A model generated the notes under the pieces. The model saw only the letters and a list, made by a program, of their open reading frames with translations, was not told the origin of the DNA and ran no database searches. A program made the position numbers and the translations under genes. A stretch of DNA of 64,000 bases from Haberlea rhodopensis (Eukaryota; Streptophyta; Magnoliopsida; Lamiales; Gesneriaceae). The stretch lies in NCBI GenBank assembly GCA_907163345.1, contig CAJQUN010000040.1:1488001-1552000 (forward strand), given 5' to 3'. Shown here piece by piece: positions 12,901-23,125 of this stretch. Every line of letters begins with the position of its first letter. Position 1 is the stretch's first letter.

Positions 12901-15657
12901 TAGCGGCTAATTATATTAGCCATCTTCTTGCTCCTACTGTTGTTTGGAGCAATTCAAGATTTCTTTACCTTTTTGTGTATTTTGCAGGCCATCATGGTTG
13001 GTTGACCCCAACAGAATTGCCACTAAAATTAGGAGTGCATCTGGTAGGTGTGATCCTCTAAAAATCAACTGGAATAGCAACCCTACAAAATCTTGCCCAA
13101 ATTGCCAGTTTACTATTGACAATAGTGATGTATGGTTCATAACTCCTTATTTCGACTTTCTTCTTTACTTATATGCTAATATGCCGTTTATATATATTTT
13201 CATGAAACATGCAATTTGTAAAAGAATACATGTATATCTTATTTGATAATATGGCTTCCTCTGGGATAAACACATCTCCAGATCACTTGAATGAAATTCT
13301 TATTTATGCTCTCTCGGAGGATAAACAATCTCCACCCCATCCCTCCCCATGCAGGCACTACTCAATGAGAAAGTTATTGAAAAAGTTGAAGTCCCGGCAT
13401 ACTTAAAATTCTTAAGTTGTTTTATACGGTTTGGCCATAATCTTGAAGTACTACCTGCTTTCTTATTGATATTCATTGACGTGAGTACTAAGAGGTTGTG
13501 AGTTACTAAAAGTTCAATGTTGAATATGTCATGTTGGATATTCCATTTCTAGAATCTGTTCTTTAATCTGTGATTGGTGCAAGTTTTTCTATATTTCAAA
13601 TGAAATTTAACTGCAGGATTTCACTGGAGATAAACTCTGTTGTTTCGAATATCATCTTCTGGGGATTCTATAATTGTTATTATGTGACGGACATTAGGCT
13701 GCTCAAATTAGACTGCCTTTTATAACATTCTGTGATTCATCTTTTTATGCTAATAAAAGAACAAGGATGCTCCATTATTTGGTCCTTATATGTATACCAA
13801 TAAAATATTAGCAGTTAAAAGTAAGAGAGAGAGTAATCTGAGTCAATGTTCATATTTTATGTAGGTTGCTCATGAGTGGCCAGGATTACCCAGTGGTGTA
13901 AAATTTGATCCTTCTGATCAAGAAATAATGTGGCATTTACTCGCTAAAGTTGGTGTTGATAATATGGAACCTCATCATTTCATCGATGAATTTATTCCTA
14001 CGGTACACGAAGATGATGGCATCTGTTATGCACATCCTCAAAACCTACCTGGTAACACTACAATTCATAATTCTCCCTCTATTTCTTTATTTTATTCGTC
14101 TTAGAATGTAATGCCTTCACTCATAATCACTTCCAATACTATGCAATTTCAGGTGTGAAACAAGATGGAAGAGTATCACACTTTTTTCACCGAGCGATCA
14201 AAGCTTACAATACTGGAACACGAAAGCGTCGGAAGATACATGGGGATGACCTAGGAGATGTTCGATGGCATAAGACTGGCCGTACAAAGCCTGTTTTCTT
14301 GGATGGCGTACAAAAAGGATGCAAGAAAATTATGGTTCTTTACATAAGCCCAGTTCGAGGTGGAAAGGCAGAGAAGACTAATTGGGTGATGCATCAGTAT
14401 CACCTTGGGACAGGGGAAGATGAAAGAGAGGGGGAATATGTTATCTCAAAAGTATTTTACCAGCAGCAGCAAGGCAAGCAGAGCGAGAAAATCGAAGAAG
14501 ATATTTCCGAAGGTATCGATGCCATGATTGCTAAAGTGGATCCTGTTACACCTAAGTCGGTGACTCCTGAACCTCCTTGTACTGAAAGGAGACTCTATAG
14601 CCATGAGCCAGAACAGGATTCTACGCATCCTGTTGCACAGGTAAATTTGACTTTCTATCCGGGCCATAACTAGTTTTGCATTAGCAGCTATTTGGTTCTG
14701 CATGGGGGGTTTGCTTGGGTTCATTTTCAATATAGACGCACTTATGTTATTAAGCGTTGGGGTTATCTTCCTTTAGACAGTGGTATAGTTTTAAATCCAT
14801 GGTGTTGATTTTGTGGGATATTCATCTCCATCGTCTTCCTCATTCTATGTTATCCATCAAGAGAATTTTCCTATTAATATGTAGTATCGAGCGCTTATCA
14901 TTCTATGGAAAAGCTATTGCAATTATTGGTTGCTTATCTCCCATTTTCAACGTCTATTTTTACCTAGGAAAACATGATCTGTGTCGTTAGGAGCACACAG
15001 CCATTGGTCACAGATGATCTCTCGCATCCATTAATTTATTTGTCAGTATTGCGCACTTTTCTCTCATTTTCAACATCTGTTTTGTTATAGCTATACGCGG
15101 TTCATATGTTAGACGAGGTGGAAAGTCCTTCTGAGCCATGCGGTGATGAAATTCACCAGTAACATGGAAATTCAAAGTGATCAACTGGGAAATGAGGATG
15201 ATGAGGCGGCTGCTGAAGACAAATGGTGGGAGAACGAGTCTCAGTTTTTGCTTAGTTCTCAGCAACTTGTAGAAGGGCTATCGTTGTGCGACGAACTTCT
15301 TCAAAGCCAATCCCCTAATAGGGATGAAAATGCAGATGGCCAATTACCGAATAACAAGCCCCGTCTTTCTGATTATGCTCATTTAGGACCCGAGCATTTG
15401 AAGAGGGATCTAGAGGCGTGCCAATCTTTGGTTCCTGATCCTGCTAACATAGAGCTTGATACGCCACCTGATTTCCGTTTGAGTCAACTTGTAAGTTACT
15501 CAGACTTCTCAAGAGTTCCTCCTTTCTACTTAATTAAATAACACGGTTTCCTTTCGCAATTCGTGATGTAATCTGAATACTTGTTCAGGAGTTCGAATCA
15601 CAGGAGAGTTACATCGCATGGGGTGGAAGCCTAATAGCAGGCAAGATAATTGATTAG
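6940..15657 (+). CDS. SOG1: SOG1-like NAC transcription factor (DNA-damage response), six coding exons
   Basis: In Arabidopsis, SOG1 is a nuclear NAC factor that ATM phosphorylates to switch on DNA-damage genes. Coding exons read here: 6940-6947, 12988-13129, 13865-14051, 14153-14640, 15091 or 15113 to 15490, and 15589-15657, all at GT-AG junctions. Exon 1 (ATG GCT GG) joins exon 2 to give MAGPSWLVDPN, matching the family start. The NAC domain is about residues 55-216 (WPGLPSGVKFDP, FIDEFIPT, DVRWHKTGRTK, NWVMHQYHLG). The C-terminus has DYAHLGPE, NIELDTPPDFRLSQL and five SQ sites, spaced 6, 16 and 6 within the first three and the last two, as at Arabidopsis S350/S356/S372 and S430/S436. Product about 423-430 residues against 449. 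Odd points: intron 1 holds a copia element, and exon 5 changes frame near 15155-15165, so this may be a damaged allele or an assembly error. Confidence 0.88.
7714..8468 (+). pseudogene. Copia gag relic with CCHC zinc knuckle
   Basis: Reading across frames gives copia gag features: an AIDAWNQSDF-like stretch near 7810-7840, an ELWNMLETKY-like stretch near 7918-7950, and a zinc knuckle CFICGKPNHKAKDC at 8325-8366 followed by a lysine-rich tail. The 7.7-8.2 kb part is broken by frameshifts and stops; the last 82 codons (8223-8468) are open. Gag packages the element RNA; this copy cannot. Confidence 0.75.
8820..10400 (+). repeat. Non-coding filler with degenerate repeats in the copia element
   Basis: Where protease, integrase and most of reverse transcriptase should lie, the sequence is AT-rich and repeats the words GAATTTGCAAGAGAAT, AATCTTGAATT and TAAGTTTGTATGCTTAAAAT several times, at 8820-9240 and again at 10150-10400. 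A similar block is present in reverse complement at 42470-42620 inside another copia-like relic. Confidence 0.55.
10560..10860 (+). pseudogene. Copia RNase H tail, broken
   Basis: Frames at 10640-10810 read in pieces as RHIRRRHN, then VKSKNNLV, then LLTKALNRDQMYELSRG, the usual end of copia RNase H. Several stops and frame changes separate the pieces. The order gag, RNase H, purine tract, LTR confirms the + orientation of the element. Confidence 0.65.
11374..12083 (+). repeat. 3' LTR of the intronic copia element
   Basis: 710 bp with TG...CA ends. Its first 340 bp or so match 7308-7713 (GCAGCGCCCCAGCG, GCATGCACCC-TTGGCGTGCAT, GGATTAATGCCTTCAAA), which is the surviving part of the 5' LTR. The 5' LTR copy has gained a block near 7450-7585 ending ACCCCTTAGTGCATCCGC that is absent here and looks like a fragment of another repeat. 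Confidence 0.8.
12834..12844 (+). promoter_or_regulatory. Possible alternative first coding exon of SOG1
   Basis: An ATG at 12834 followed by ACG TCC CT and a strong donor GTAAGT at 12845 would splice in frame to exon 2 at 12988, giving MTSLPSW. It lies downstream of the intronic copia element, so a transcript starting here would avoid the 6 kb intron. The conserved M-A-G exon at 6940 is the better match to the family, so this is a secondary candidate only. Confidence 0.3.
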
Positions 15658-17172
15658 AACTTGAATCGAACACTGTCATTAAAGAATGCAGCTCGCCACC
15701 TTTTGTGAAGCTTTTGACTTGCTAAATGAATGTATTTGTAGGGAATGATATCTCATTCCGACGCAAACTGCTGCGTAAACAAATTCTTGGGATAGCCATT
15801 TAAACTTATTTTGCATGGAACTGGTCATCAGTTGCACCAGGTGTTGTCCTCAGTGTGGGAGTTATATGAACTTTGATCGACATTCAGTTGTTCATGTGTA
15901 TATTATCTGATGTTTGTGTCTTCTCCCCATGAATATGCAAAGGCTTAAGACTGGTTTTCAAGGAGCAACGATAAAACTGGTTCTCCAACTTATAACTCAA
16001 ACGATTGCTTACTCCTGCATAAAAACATAATTTTCAAGATAACTCGAACAAAGACGAGCCAGTTTGATCTATTTGCACTGTGCTACATTAGGAGAAGAAC
16101 GCTGATGTAGCCCCACCCCCACTGGACATTACCTCAAAATAGGTGTGGTTCATCCCAATTCAACGCTTATGCTTCACTGGGAATTTTTCTCTCTGTGCAG
16201 CGTTACCTCAGCCGTTGGCACCCCTATATTTTCCGTGGGACCGTAATATCGGCTAAAGAATTCTTGAAAGCCTGTGAATTTGTATAGAGTTAAAACTTTG
16301 TTATTCAAAACATGCTTCAATATTTAGATGAATTATATATGTAGGCTAAGTTCAAATTTCGAACACTAAACGATCATCCCGAACTGTCAAAGAAACAATC
16401 TTCAAACATCGTACTACCTTTCCTTCAATTATTTCATGAAGAGTGTTCTAGGGTTTTTAGCTAAAAACAGTAACAGATAACACAATTGGGAGACTGCTAG
16501 TATAATGAATATGTGAAGGGGGATACTGGCACTGACTATCAAATAAAGTGTTAATTTTGAGGGATCATCATAAGTCCATTCATCGAAGTTATAAGCAACA
16601 AAAATAATCTTTAATCTTAATGAATGTGGCAGAATAATCAGATATGACTTTTTTTATGCTGACTGTCTTAGGCCTACCATTACCTTTCCCTTTTTCATAT
16701 CACGGAGTTTGAAGTCATGAGCAACAATAAGATAACTTTTTTTCTTTCTAAAATTTTAATATATCGCCCTTTACTCAATTATTTGTCAAATATTTACCTT
16801 AATTAATCTTTAAGTTGCATTTCCTCGTTTAACTTGATTAATGCACGTTATTTTTCATGACAGTAAGGCAGGTTGTATAGATAATTACTTATATATAAAC
16901 CCAACATTTAAATAATAATATTCCAACATATAATCCGACCATTTGTAATAATCAAATGTAAAAGAGGTTTCGTTCTCGAGGTTTTGAATATCTGAACTTA
17001 TTAATACCTCTTAATAAGGAAAAGAGCTTGATAGTGGCCTCTCATGGTTTCATGGCATGACTGTGAAATGATCCTAATGCCCCCATATGCCACCAAAATA
17101 ATCATAATGCCCCTACTATGCTAAATGATCATACGACCCCCTACTAGTTTGGATAACTACAATATTACCCTA
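15658..17172. other. SOG1 3' flank, no gene seen
   Basis: The first 600 bases should include the SOG1 3' untranslated region. Beyond that is AT-rich DNA. One 87-base open stretch at 16201-16287, after a pyrimidine-rich CAG, could be an exon but has no partner. Around 17030-17160 the words ATGCCCCC/ATGCCCCT recur as they do near 5980-6050. Confidence 0.4.
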
Positions 17173-17489
17173 TGTTGGAGTTGTCCATGCTTTGATAACG
17201 ATCGAAGCGTGGTGTTTGTGTTATTATACAGTTTAAAGAATAGAGCGGCACTGCTACAACCAGCTATAACTTTTGGTAAAATGGTAAGCGTTTGATTCTA
17301 TAATTGGTATCAGAGTCAAGATCACGTATTCGATTACCATGAGTTGCAAAGTAGTGCAATTATTAAGAGGGAGATTGTTGGAGAGAGATCAAAGCGTTGC
17401 GCTTGGGCAACCATACAATTTAAAAACTAGGGTTACACCGTTATAACCAGCTATAACTTTTAGTAATGCATCAAACACTTGATCCTACA
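17173..17489 (+). mobile_element. TRIM (miniature LTR retrotransposon)
   Basis: Two short terminal repeats, about 17173-17302 and 17376-17489, both begin TGTTGGAG and share CCAGCTATAACTTTT. Directly after the first is TTGGTATCAGAGTC, a primer-binding site for initiator methionine tRNA, and directly before the second is the purine tract AGAGGGAGAT. About 70 bases lie between. That is the TRIM layout: LTRs and priming sites with no genes. Flanking five-base words (CCCTA and TCATG) do not match, so the outer ends may be off by a few bases. Confidence 0.75.
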
Positions 17490-18150
17490 TCATGTGCTTG
17501 AAAAGGGTTTTGATTAAATTTGATCACGAGGCTTGCTATCAATTCTCTCCCCTATTGTTCCACATGCATATTATATAACAGACATAAAGACCATGGACAC
17601 CCTGGTTGTGATAAAAACTATCTTTTAACAAAAATAAATAAATTTAATATATGATTTTTCAAGAATTAGTGGTTTGATCTTTACAAAAATAAATTAATCG
17701 TTTTTTATCCAAATAATTGGCAATTAAGTTGATTAGAATTTAAAAAATATTTGCATTCTTTTCAAAATACATTTATTCTCAATGTGATCTCTTAAAGCCA
17801 TTCAACTTTTTTGAATAGTTGTTTCATTTTGAATGAGTAAAAGATAGAAAAAAAAAAGTACAAAAACAAATGAAAACTATACTTTTTTGTTGAATTTTAC
17901 GCTTTCTAATATTAAATTATTAGAATAAAAACGAGTGATAGCAATAGCAAATCATTTTTCAAAAAAAAAAAAAACATTTTATAATTAAGTATTATTAAAA
18001 AATGTTTTAAAAAAAGAAAAGAATCTGCATATATGCATGTGTTGGTACTGGGTCGTACAGATGCACTTGTGATTTTGTTCATAAATACTGCCCACAAGAT
18101 GCTCAAATTAAGGACATCAACTAAGCACTTTCTTTATAAAATTATTATTA

Positions 18151-18501
18151 GGATAAATTTAAAAAATGGTTACTAGAATATGGACTTTTCTAATACTAAT
18201 TCCTAATTTTTAGGACTAATTAAATATAGTCCGAAGAAATTGTTTGTAATAAAAAATAGTCTCACATAAATGTTTGTAATAAATTTAATTCAGCAGAAAT
18301 TAATTTTTAACAAAAGTGGTCTTATAATTGAATAGATGGCTTTGATACCACTTTTGATTAAAAACAAAATTTTGGAACTATTATTGATTAAAAACAAAAG
18401 TTAATGACTATTTTTTTATTAAGAACAATTTTCATGGGACTATATTTGATTAGTTCTAAAAGTTTGAAATTAGTATTGGAAATACCCATAAAATAATTTC
18501 C
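18151..18501. mobile_element. Inverted-repeat MITE, copy 1
   Basis: The sequence folds on itself: the left half carries TAAATATAGTCC, AAAATAGTCTC and AAAAGTGGTC, and the right half carries the complementary words in reverse order (GGGACTATATTTGA, GACTATTTTT). The ends GGATAAATTTAAAAAATGG and CCATAAAATAATTTCC are rough inverted repeats. The same family is at 52868-53201 and, in part, at 18540-18839. Confidence 0.6.
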
Positions 18502-18539
18502 ATTAATGACTCACTTGTCACTTTATATTCTCGAAATTT

Positions 18540-18839
18540 CTAGAAAATTATAAAAATGGACCCATAAGATATAGATATTTGTAATAGTTCTCCAAAACTT
18601 TTAGAACTAATCACATATAGATCCAAATGAATTATTTTTTAATGAAAATAGTCTACACATATTTTTATCAAATATATCCCACATAAATTATTTTTTAACA
18701 AAAGTGGTACCTTAACCCTTAACAAAACTTTGTACCATTGTTGTTAACAATAATTTATGTAGGACTATATTTGATAAAAATATTTGTGGGACTATTTTTG
18801 TTTTAAAAAAAAAATGTATTCGGGTATAGTACTAAAAGT
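18540..18839. mobile_element. Relic of the same MITE family, interrupted by a hAT MITE
   Basis: Carries the family words in inverted halves (ATGGACCCATAA, AAATATATCCC against GGACTATATTTGA and GGGACTATTTTT). It is cut at 18839 by the hAT element at 18840-19423 and seems to continue briefly after 19424. Confidence 0.45.
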
Positions 18840-19423
18840 TAGGGGCCTTCACCAGTTCGGTTAACCGATCGAACCGGGCCGAACCGAAAAGGTTTGGTTC
18901 GAACTGAACCGAAAAATTTCGTTTCGCTTGTCGGTTTTTAAAAAAATTGATTTTTGGTTCGGTTTTCGGCTACAGGGTCCGGTTAACCGAACCGAAAACC
19001 AAAATTTTTAAAATAAAAAATATTAAAAAAAAGTTTTTGAATTTTTTTTTTACGGTTTAAATTTTTTTTTAATGTTTTCACTCCTGATTGTATTAATAAG
19101 AACTCGTAAATTAACAACGTGTTTCAAGTATAATATAATTTATTTTATTGTCTCATTTAAACTCGATTTTTGGTATTATATAGTTTCAAAATAATATTAG
19201 AAATTTAAAATTAAAAGTCAAAGGTTCATAATTCATTTGAATCCAATGAATAATGTATTAGTGTTTGTATTTACGTTGAATTTTCATCAAATAATCATAC
19301 AATTTCAACAAAAAAATTGAAAAATTAAAAAAAAAACTGAACTTTTTTTAAAAGAAGAGTATGGTTAGAACTGAAACTGAACCGAAAAAGTTCGGTTAAA
19401 ACCGTACCGAATGAATATCCTTA
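18840..19423. mobile_element. hAT-type MITE with AACCGAACCG-rich ends
   Basis: Bounded by 8-base words CTAAAAGT (18832-18839) and CTAAAATT (19424-19431), which match at seven of eight positions, as expected for an old hAT target duplication. The element starts TAGGGGCCTTCA and ends in the diverged complement TGAATATCCTTA. Both ends are packed with CGGTT/AACCG words, typical subterminal hAT repeats. The inside is AT-rich and non-coding. Confidence 0.7.
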
Positions 19424-19790
19424 CTAAAATTTTGAGAGTAATATTGTGAATATCTCTATTCCACCGACCGTTGTTATAATATACCCAAAAAATAATATCA
19501 TGACATAATATCACAGTTCAGGACGATGAATAATTTAGTGGAGTTTGATTGGACCATATTTTTGTTATTGGATTCAAACGGATCAAATATTATTCCATGG
19601 ATGGATTGTAATATATACATAATATATAATGAGGGCAAACATTAATACAGAATTGGGAAATCCCAGCTGCTATTATGTACACTCTAACAACATAAATTTT
19701 AAATAAATAAAAAACAAGTTGGTGAAAATTCGGCAACTTCACTAATAAAAAACGAAAGATAAAAATACGTCATCTTTGTCAAGTCTAACT

Positions 19791-19919
19791 TCAATCGTGA
19801 TAGCAAAGAAGTATAATAACACATCTTCTAATAATATAGAGCCTTGCCCTTTGCTCCCTAACAATACCTCCGAGCCCTCGACTTGAAATCTTACTCTTGT
19901 TGTTGGTGCTCATCTTCAT
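19791..19919 (-). CDS. DVL/ROTUNDIFOLIA-like small peptide
   Basis: A 42-codon frame runs on the minus strand from ATG at 19919 (a second ATG two codons on) to TGA at 19791. The N-terminal 14 residues are polar and basic. The C-terminal part reads GLGGIVREQRARLYIIRR and then CVIILLCYHD, which matches the conserved RTF domain of the DVL/RTFL family in pattern (KEQRAR, Y-I-x-RRC-V, then a hydrophobic run ending C-x-H-D/E). Family members are short plasma-membrane-associated peptides whose overexpression in Arabidopsis changes organ shape. The stretch just upstream on the minus strand is a TC-rich leader (about 19990-20030), and a CTATAAAG TATA-like box is at about 20080-20087. The gene has no introns, as usual for the family. 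Confidence 0.8.
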   Translation of the reverse strand: MKMSTNNKSKISSRGLGGIVREQRARLYIIRRCVIILLCYHD

Positions 19920-20078
19920 TTTTATTCGAAGATTTTTTGAATATATTCTTCTTGAAATGAAGTAAAATGTAATAAGAAAACTCTTCCTTTCTTGCGATAA
20001 AGAAGAGAGAAGAGAAGGGCCTTTTTTTTAGATTGTTAGCAGTGTGAATGTAGCTTAAGTGGTTAAGGGTATATTGGA

Positions 20079-20089
20079 CTCTTTATAGG
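20079..20089 (-). promoter_or_regulatory. TATA-like box upstream of the DVL-like gene
   Basis: On the minus strand the sequence reads CCTATAAAGAG about 160 bases before the ATG of the small peptide gene, ahead of a CT-rich leader. Spacing and composition fit a plant core promoter, but there is no transcript evidence here. Confidence 0.4.
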
Positions 20090-20334
20090 GGTGAACTATT
20101 ATTATTTTTTTGGTGGGGTAGATGGGGTTTGGAGGTGGTATTTAAAAGTTAACAAACAAAAAATACTTGTATGTACCATTTTGGCATTACTTATATACAA
20201 ATTCAATACTAAAATACAATGTTTTTAAATAAAAATACATAAACTAAGCTACCAATAATTTTAGACCAATCATATTGAGTTGGTATATAAACAGGGGCGG
20301 ACCCAGGAAAATCAAATTGGGGTGGCATAGCGTC

Positions 20335-20660
20335 GGGGTGCAACAATTAACTTTTCTAGGAGAGTGATCGATCCGTGACGGTTGGGATGCTTTACTATTT
20401 AAAAGATATAACTTGCGATGCTAGCTATAAGTGTCAGTAAAACGACAAACACTTGATCATACAACTGCTATCAGAGTGAATGTCATGTGTTTGATTCTCA
20501 TTACTTGCAAAGTATTGCAATTACTGGGACCAGTTGTTGGAGTGCAACAATTGTTTTGCTGGAAGAACGATCGAAATGTGATGATTGAACTGTTGTACAT
20601 TTAAAAGATTTGAGTTGTACCGTTACCAAGTAAATCGACAATGGCTTAATCCTTTACTTA
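20335..20660 (+). mobile_element. TRIM, second copy, degenerate
   Basis: Two terminal repeats share GTGCAACAATT and an ACTTGATC/CTTAATCC-type end. The second starts TGTTGGAGTGCAAC at 20535. After the first comes TGCTATCAGAGTG, a mutated methionine-tRNA primer site. It belongs to the family at 17173-17489. The words AGGGGCGGACCCAGG just before it (about 20293-20307) belong to a different common plant repeat. Confidence 0.65.
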
Positions 20661-20721
20661 GTGATATTAATTAAGGTTCTAGGATATTGATGTTAAGTAA
20701 ATACTTATAAGGTAATCTATA

Positions 20722-20732
20722 TGTGTGTGTGT

Positions 20733-20778
<46 letters not shown>
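20722..20778. repeat. GT/AT dinucleotide microsatellite
   Basis: A short (GT)n run passes into an uninterrupted (AT)n run of about 40 bases. Confidence 0.95.
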
Positions 20779-20780
<2 letters not shown>

Positions 20781-21056
20781 CATATTAGCCTTCTCGGGTA
20801 CAATTTCATATAAGTACCGAACAACAACATCTGAGCATAAGATAATTGAACACTATTAAACCCTGCTCGGTATATTGGTCAAAGAATATCGGAAGACCCG
20901 GACGTAACCAACAAATTAACAGGCGGAAATAAACTTGCAATAATGTGATGCAGATTTCTCAGACACGCTTGCCACAATTACGCCACGATCAGAGGAGATC
21001 GTGTTCCAGATTCCCAACCAATTACCATAGGGTTTAGCCCTATAAATACACACTTA
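20779..21056 (+). repeat. LTR-like fragment with TATA box
   Basis: Moderately GC-rich for this window, with the promoter-like word CCCTATAAATACACAC at 21039-21054. It is interrupted by the Harbinger-like element at 21057 and appears to resume at 22401 with GGGTGTCACTG and a TTTTCTC-rich leader. The layout (AT microsatellite, promoter, leader) suggests an LTR fragment, but its ends were not found. Confidence 0.4.
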
Positions 21057-22397
21057 GGGTACATTTGGTTGGCTTGATAAGAGGATGATTAATTATTAAT
21101 CTGCCATTATCACATGTTTGGTACAAGTTTTGCATATTTTTAGTTATCCTATTGGCTCGCAAAAAGCCCGTACTGTGTACATTATTTGGCAGATAATTTA
21201 TCTCTTTTGAACCGTGTGATTATTTATAAAATTCCAGTGATTAGGATGAATATTACTATTATACCCTTTTCATTTAAACCCTCATCCTTTATTTTTCTTA
21301 TAATATACGCTAATATAGTAATATATATAGGACTACATCAAAAAAAAAATAGGACTAATATGAGAGAGATAATGAGGTGGATTAAATAGAAAAATTAAGA
21401 AATTAATTACATGGAGAAATTGGGTCTTTTCAAATATTAAAAAAAAAGGTTTCTTTGGAAAATATAATTGTATAATGTTAAAAAATATAACGAATTGTCA
21501 ACCTAATTGAAGGATTAACTAGTTACTATTTTAATTTTTAATTTCTTCCAAATAATATTATGAAGAAGAAGAATATATAGTACGAGATAAATTATTGGTA
21601 ATAATAATATGAATACTAATAAACAAGAAGAGATAAGTTAATAATTAATAATAAAATAAAAAAAATTATCATAATTTAACAATATTATAGAAAGAATAAT
21701 AATTGTATAATACAAACAAATTAATAATAAATAATAACAGCAATAGTAAGATGAATAATGAGTGATATCATGACATGAATCAATACAAAAATAATAATGA
21801 ATAATAAGAGTTAAATGAACAATAATAAATATTATAATATTAATTATAAGAATAGTAAGAAATAATAAGAATTCAATTACTAATTATAAGTTAACCATAA
21901 TAATAATTGTATAACTCTAGCTCGTTACTTTCTTTGATTTTTTCTTGCCATTACAAAATCAAATTAAATTTTGATTGTTGTAACTAAATGCATAAAGAAT
22001 ATAAAATTTAGTTCGATTTAGTTTTAAAAAAACATAGTTGGAATATTTAATTTATTATTCAATAAATTCAATTAATTTAAAAAATATTAATATGTAAATA
22101 AAGTAATAAATTTATAAATAAATATTTGATAGAATAAAATAATTATAATAAATAAAATCATATGGAATATTGTAAGGAATAAATGAAAAGTAATTCAAGG
22201 GTATTTCGATAATTTTAGTACTTACTTTATATCTATCCAATGTTTAATCAACTACACCAAACCCATTATTATTTTTCATGTCTTAGTAATCATACATACC
22301 AAACACAAGATTGTTTATCTATTATTTTAATAATCATCACTTTATCCACCAAATTATCTATCCATCAATTATCCTATCATACCTACCAAACGCTCCC
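21057..22397. mobile_element. PIF/Harbinger-like non-autonomous element
   Basis: Terminal inverted repeats GGGTACATTTGGTTGGCTTG and, on the other strand, GGGAGCGTTTGGTAGGTATG, flanked by TTA on both sides (21054-21056 and 22398-22400), the 3-base duplication of PIF/Harbinger elements. The 1.3 kb interior is AT-rich with many ATAATAA words and encodes nothing. A truncated relative lies at 110-866. Confidence 0.8.
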
Positions 22398-22697
22398 TTA
22401 GGGTGTCACTGTAAAAGGTTGGACTTTTCACACAGAAAAAGACTCCGAAGAGAGCATATTTTGTCTGTTCGGTCTTTTCTCTTACTTTTTCTGAGATTCT
22501 TGTTTAATAGTTCGATTTTTGTGCGTTGTGTCAAAGTCATGTAACAAAAATCCATTTTTATAGTAAAGAATTCATACTGAACAAGGTCCCGTGGTTTTTC
22601 CTTCACAGGGTTTTCCACTTAAAAATTGTGGTATTCTTTGTTTATTTCTCGCAAACACTAAGTTCTACCGAACGTGGAAAATAACGGAGCACTTCAT

Positions 22698-22700
<3 letters not shown>

Positions 22701-22762
<62 letters not shown>
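22701..22762. repeat. AT microsatellite followed by poly-T
   Basis: About 48 bases of pure AT repeat run into a T tract. Together with CCTTCACC and GCCCCCCAAAC words up to about 22890, this resembles the tail of a GGGGC-type plant repeat also glimpsed near 7450-7585 and 35150-35290. Confidence 0.85.
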
Positions 22763-23059
22763 CTCCTTCACCAAAAAAAAATATATTTTTCCCCTCTAAA
22801 ATTATTTTGACCTTGTTAAAAAAATTATCTTCATTTTTTTATGTTATTATGTTTTGCCCCCCAAACAAAAGTTCTAGATTCGTCCATGCACTATCAAGCA
22901 TTCCAAGCCATCTGAACTGAGTCCAGCTGAGGATTGACAAAACTAATCTCTATATCTAGCTGAGGACTGACAAGACAAGTTCACGATAGGACAACAAATT
23001 GGCTCGTTGAACATAGACAATGAAAGACAAAGAGTTTAACAAAACTATCTCCCTGAATA

Positions 23060-23061
<2 letters not shown>

Positions 23062-23123
<62 letters not shown>
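23062..23123. repeat. AT microsatellite
   Basis: About 62 bases of uninterrupted AT repeat. Confidence 0.95.

Positions 23124-23125
<2 letters not shown>

Noticed and set aside
16201..16287. 29-codon open stretch after a pyrimidine-rich CAG, reading RYLSRWHPYIFRG
   Set aside because: Could be a last exon, but no upstream exon, homology or partner was found.
17304..17340. TTGGTATCAGAGTC followed by TCGATTACC, resembling tRNA parts
   Set aside because: This is a retroelement primer-binding site in a TRIM; no cloverleaf can be drawn.
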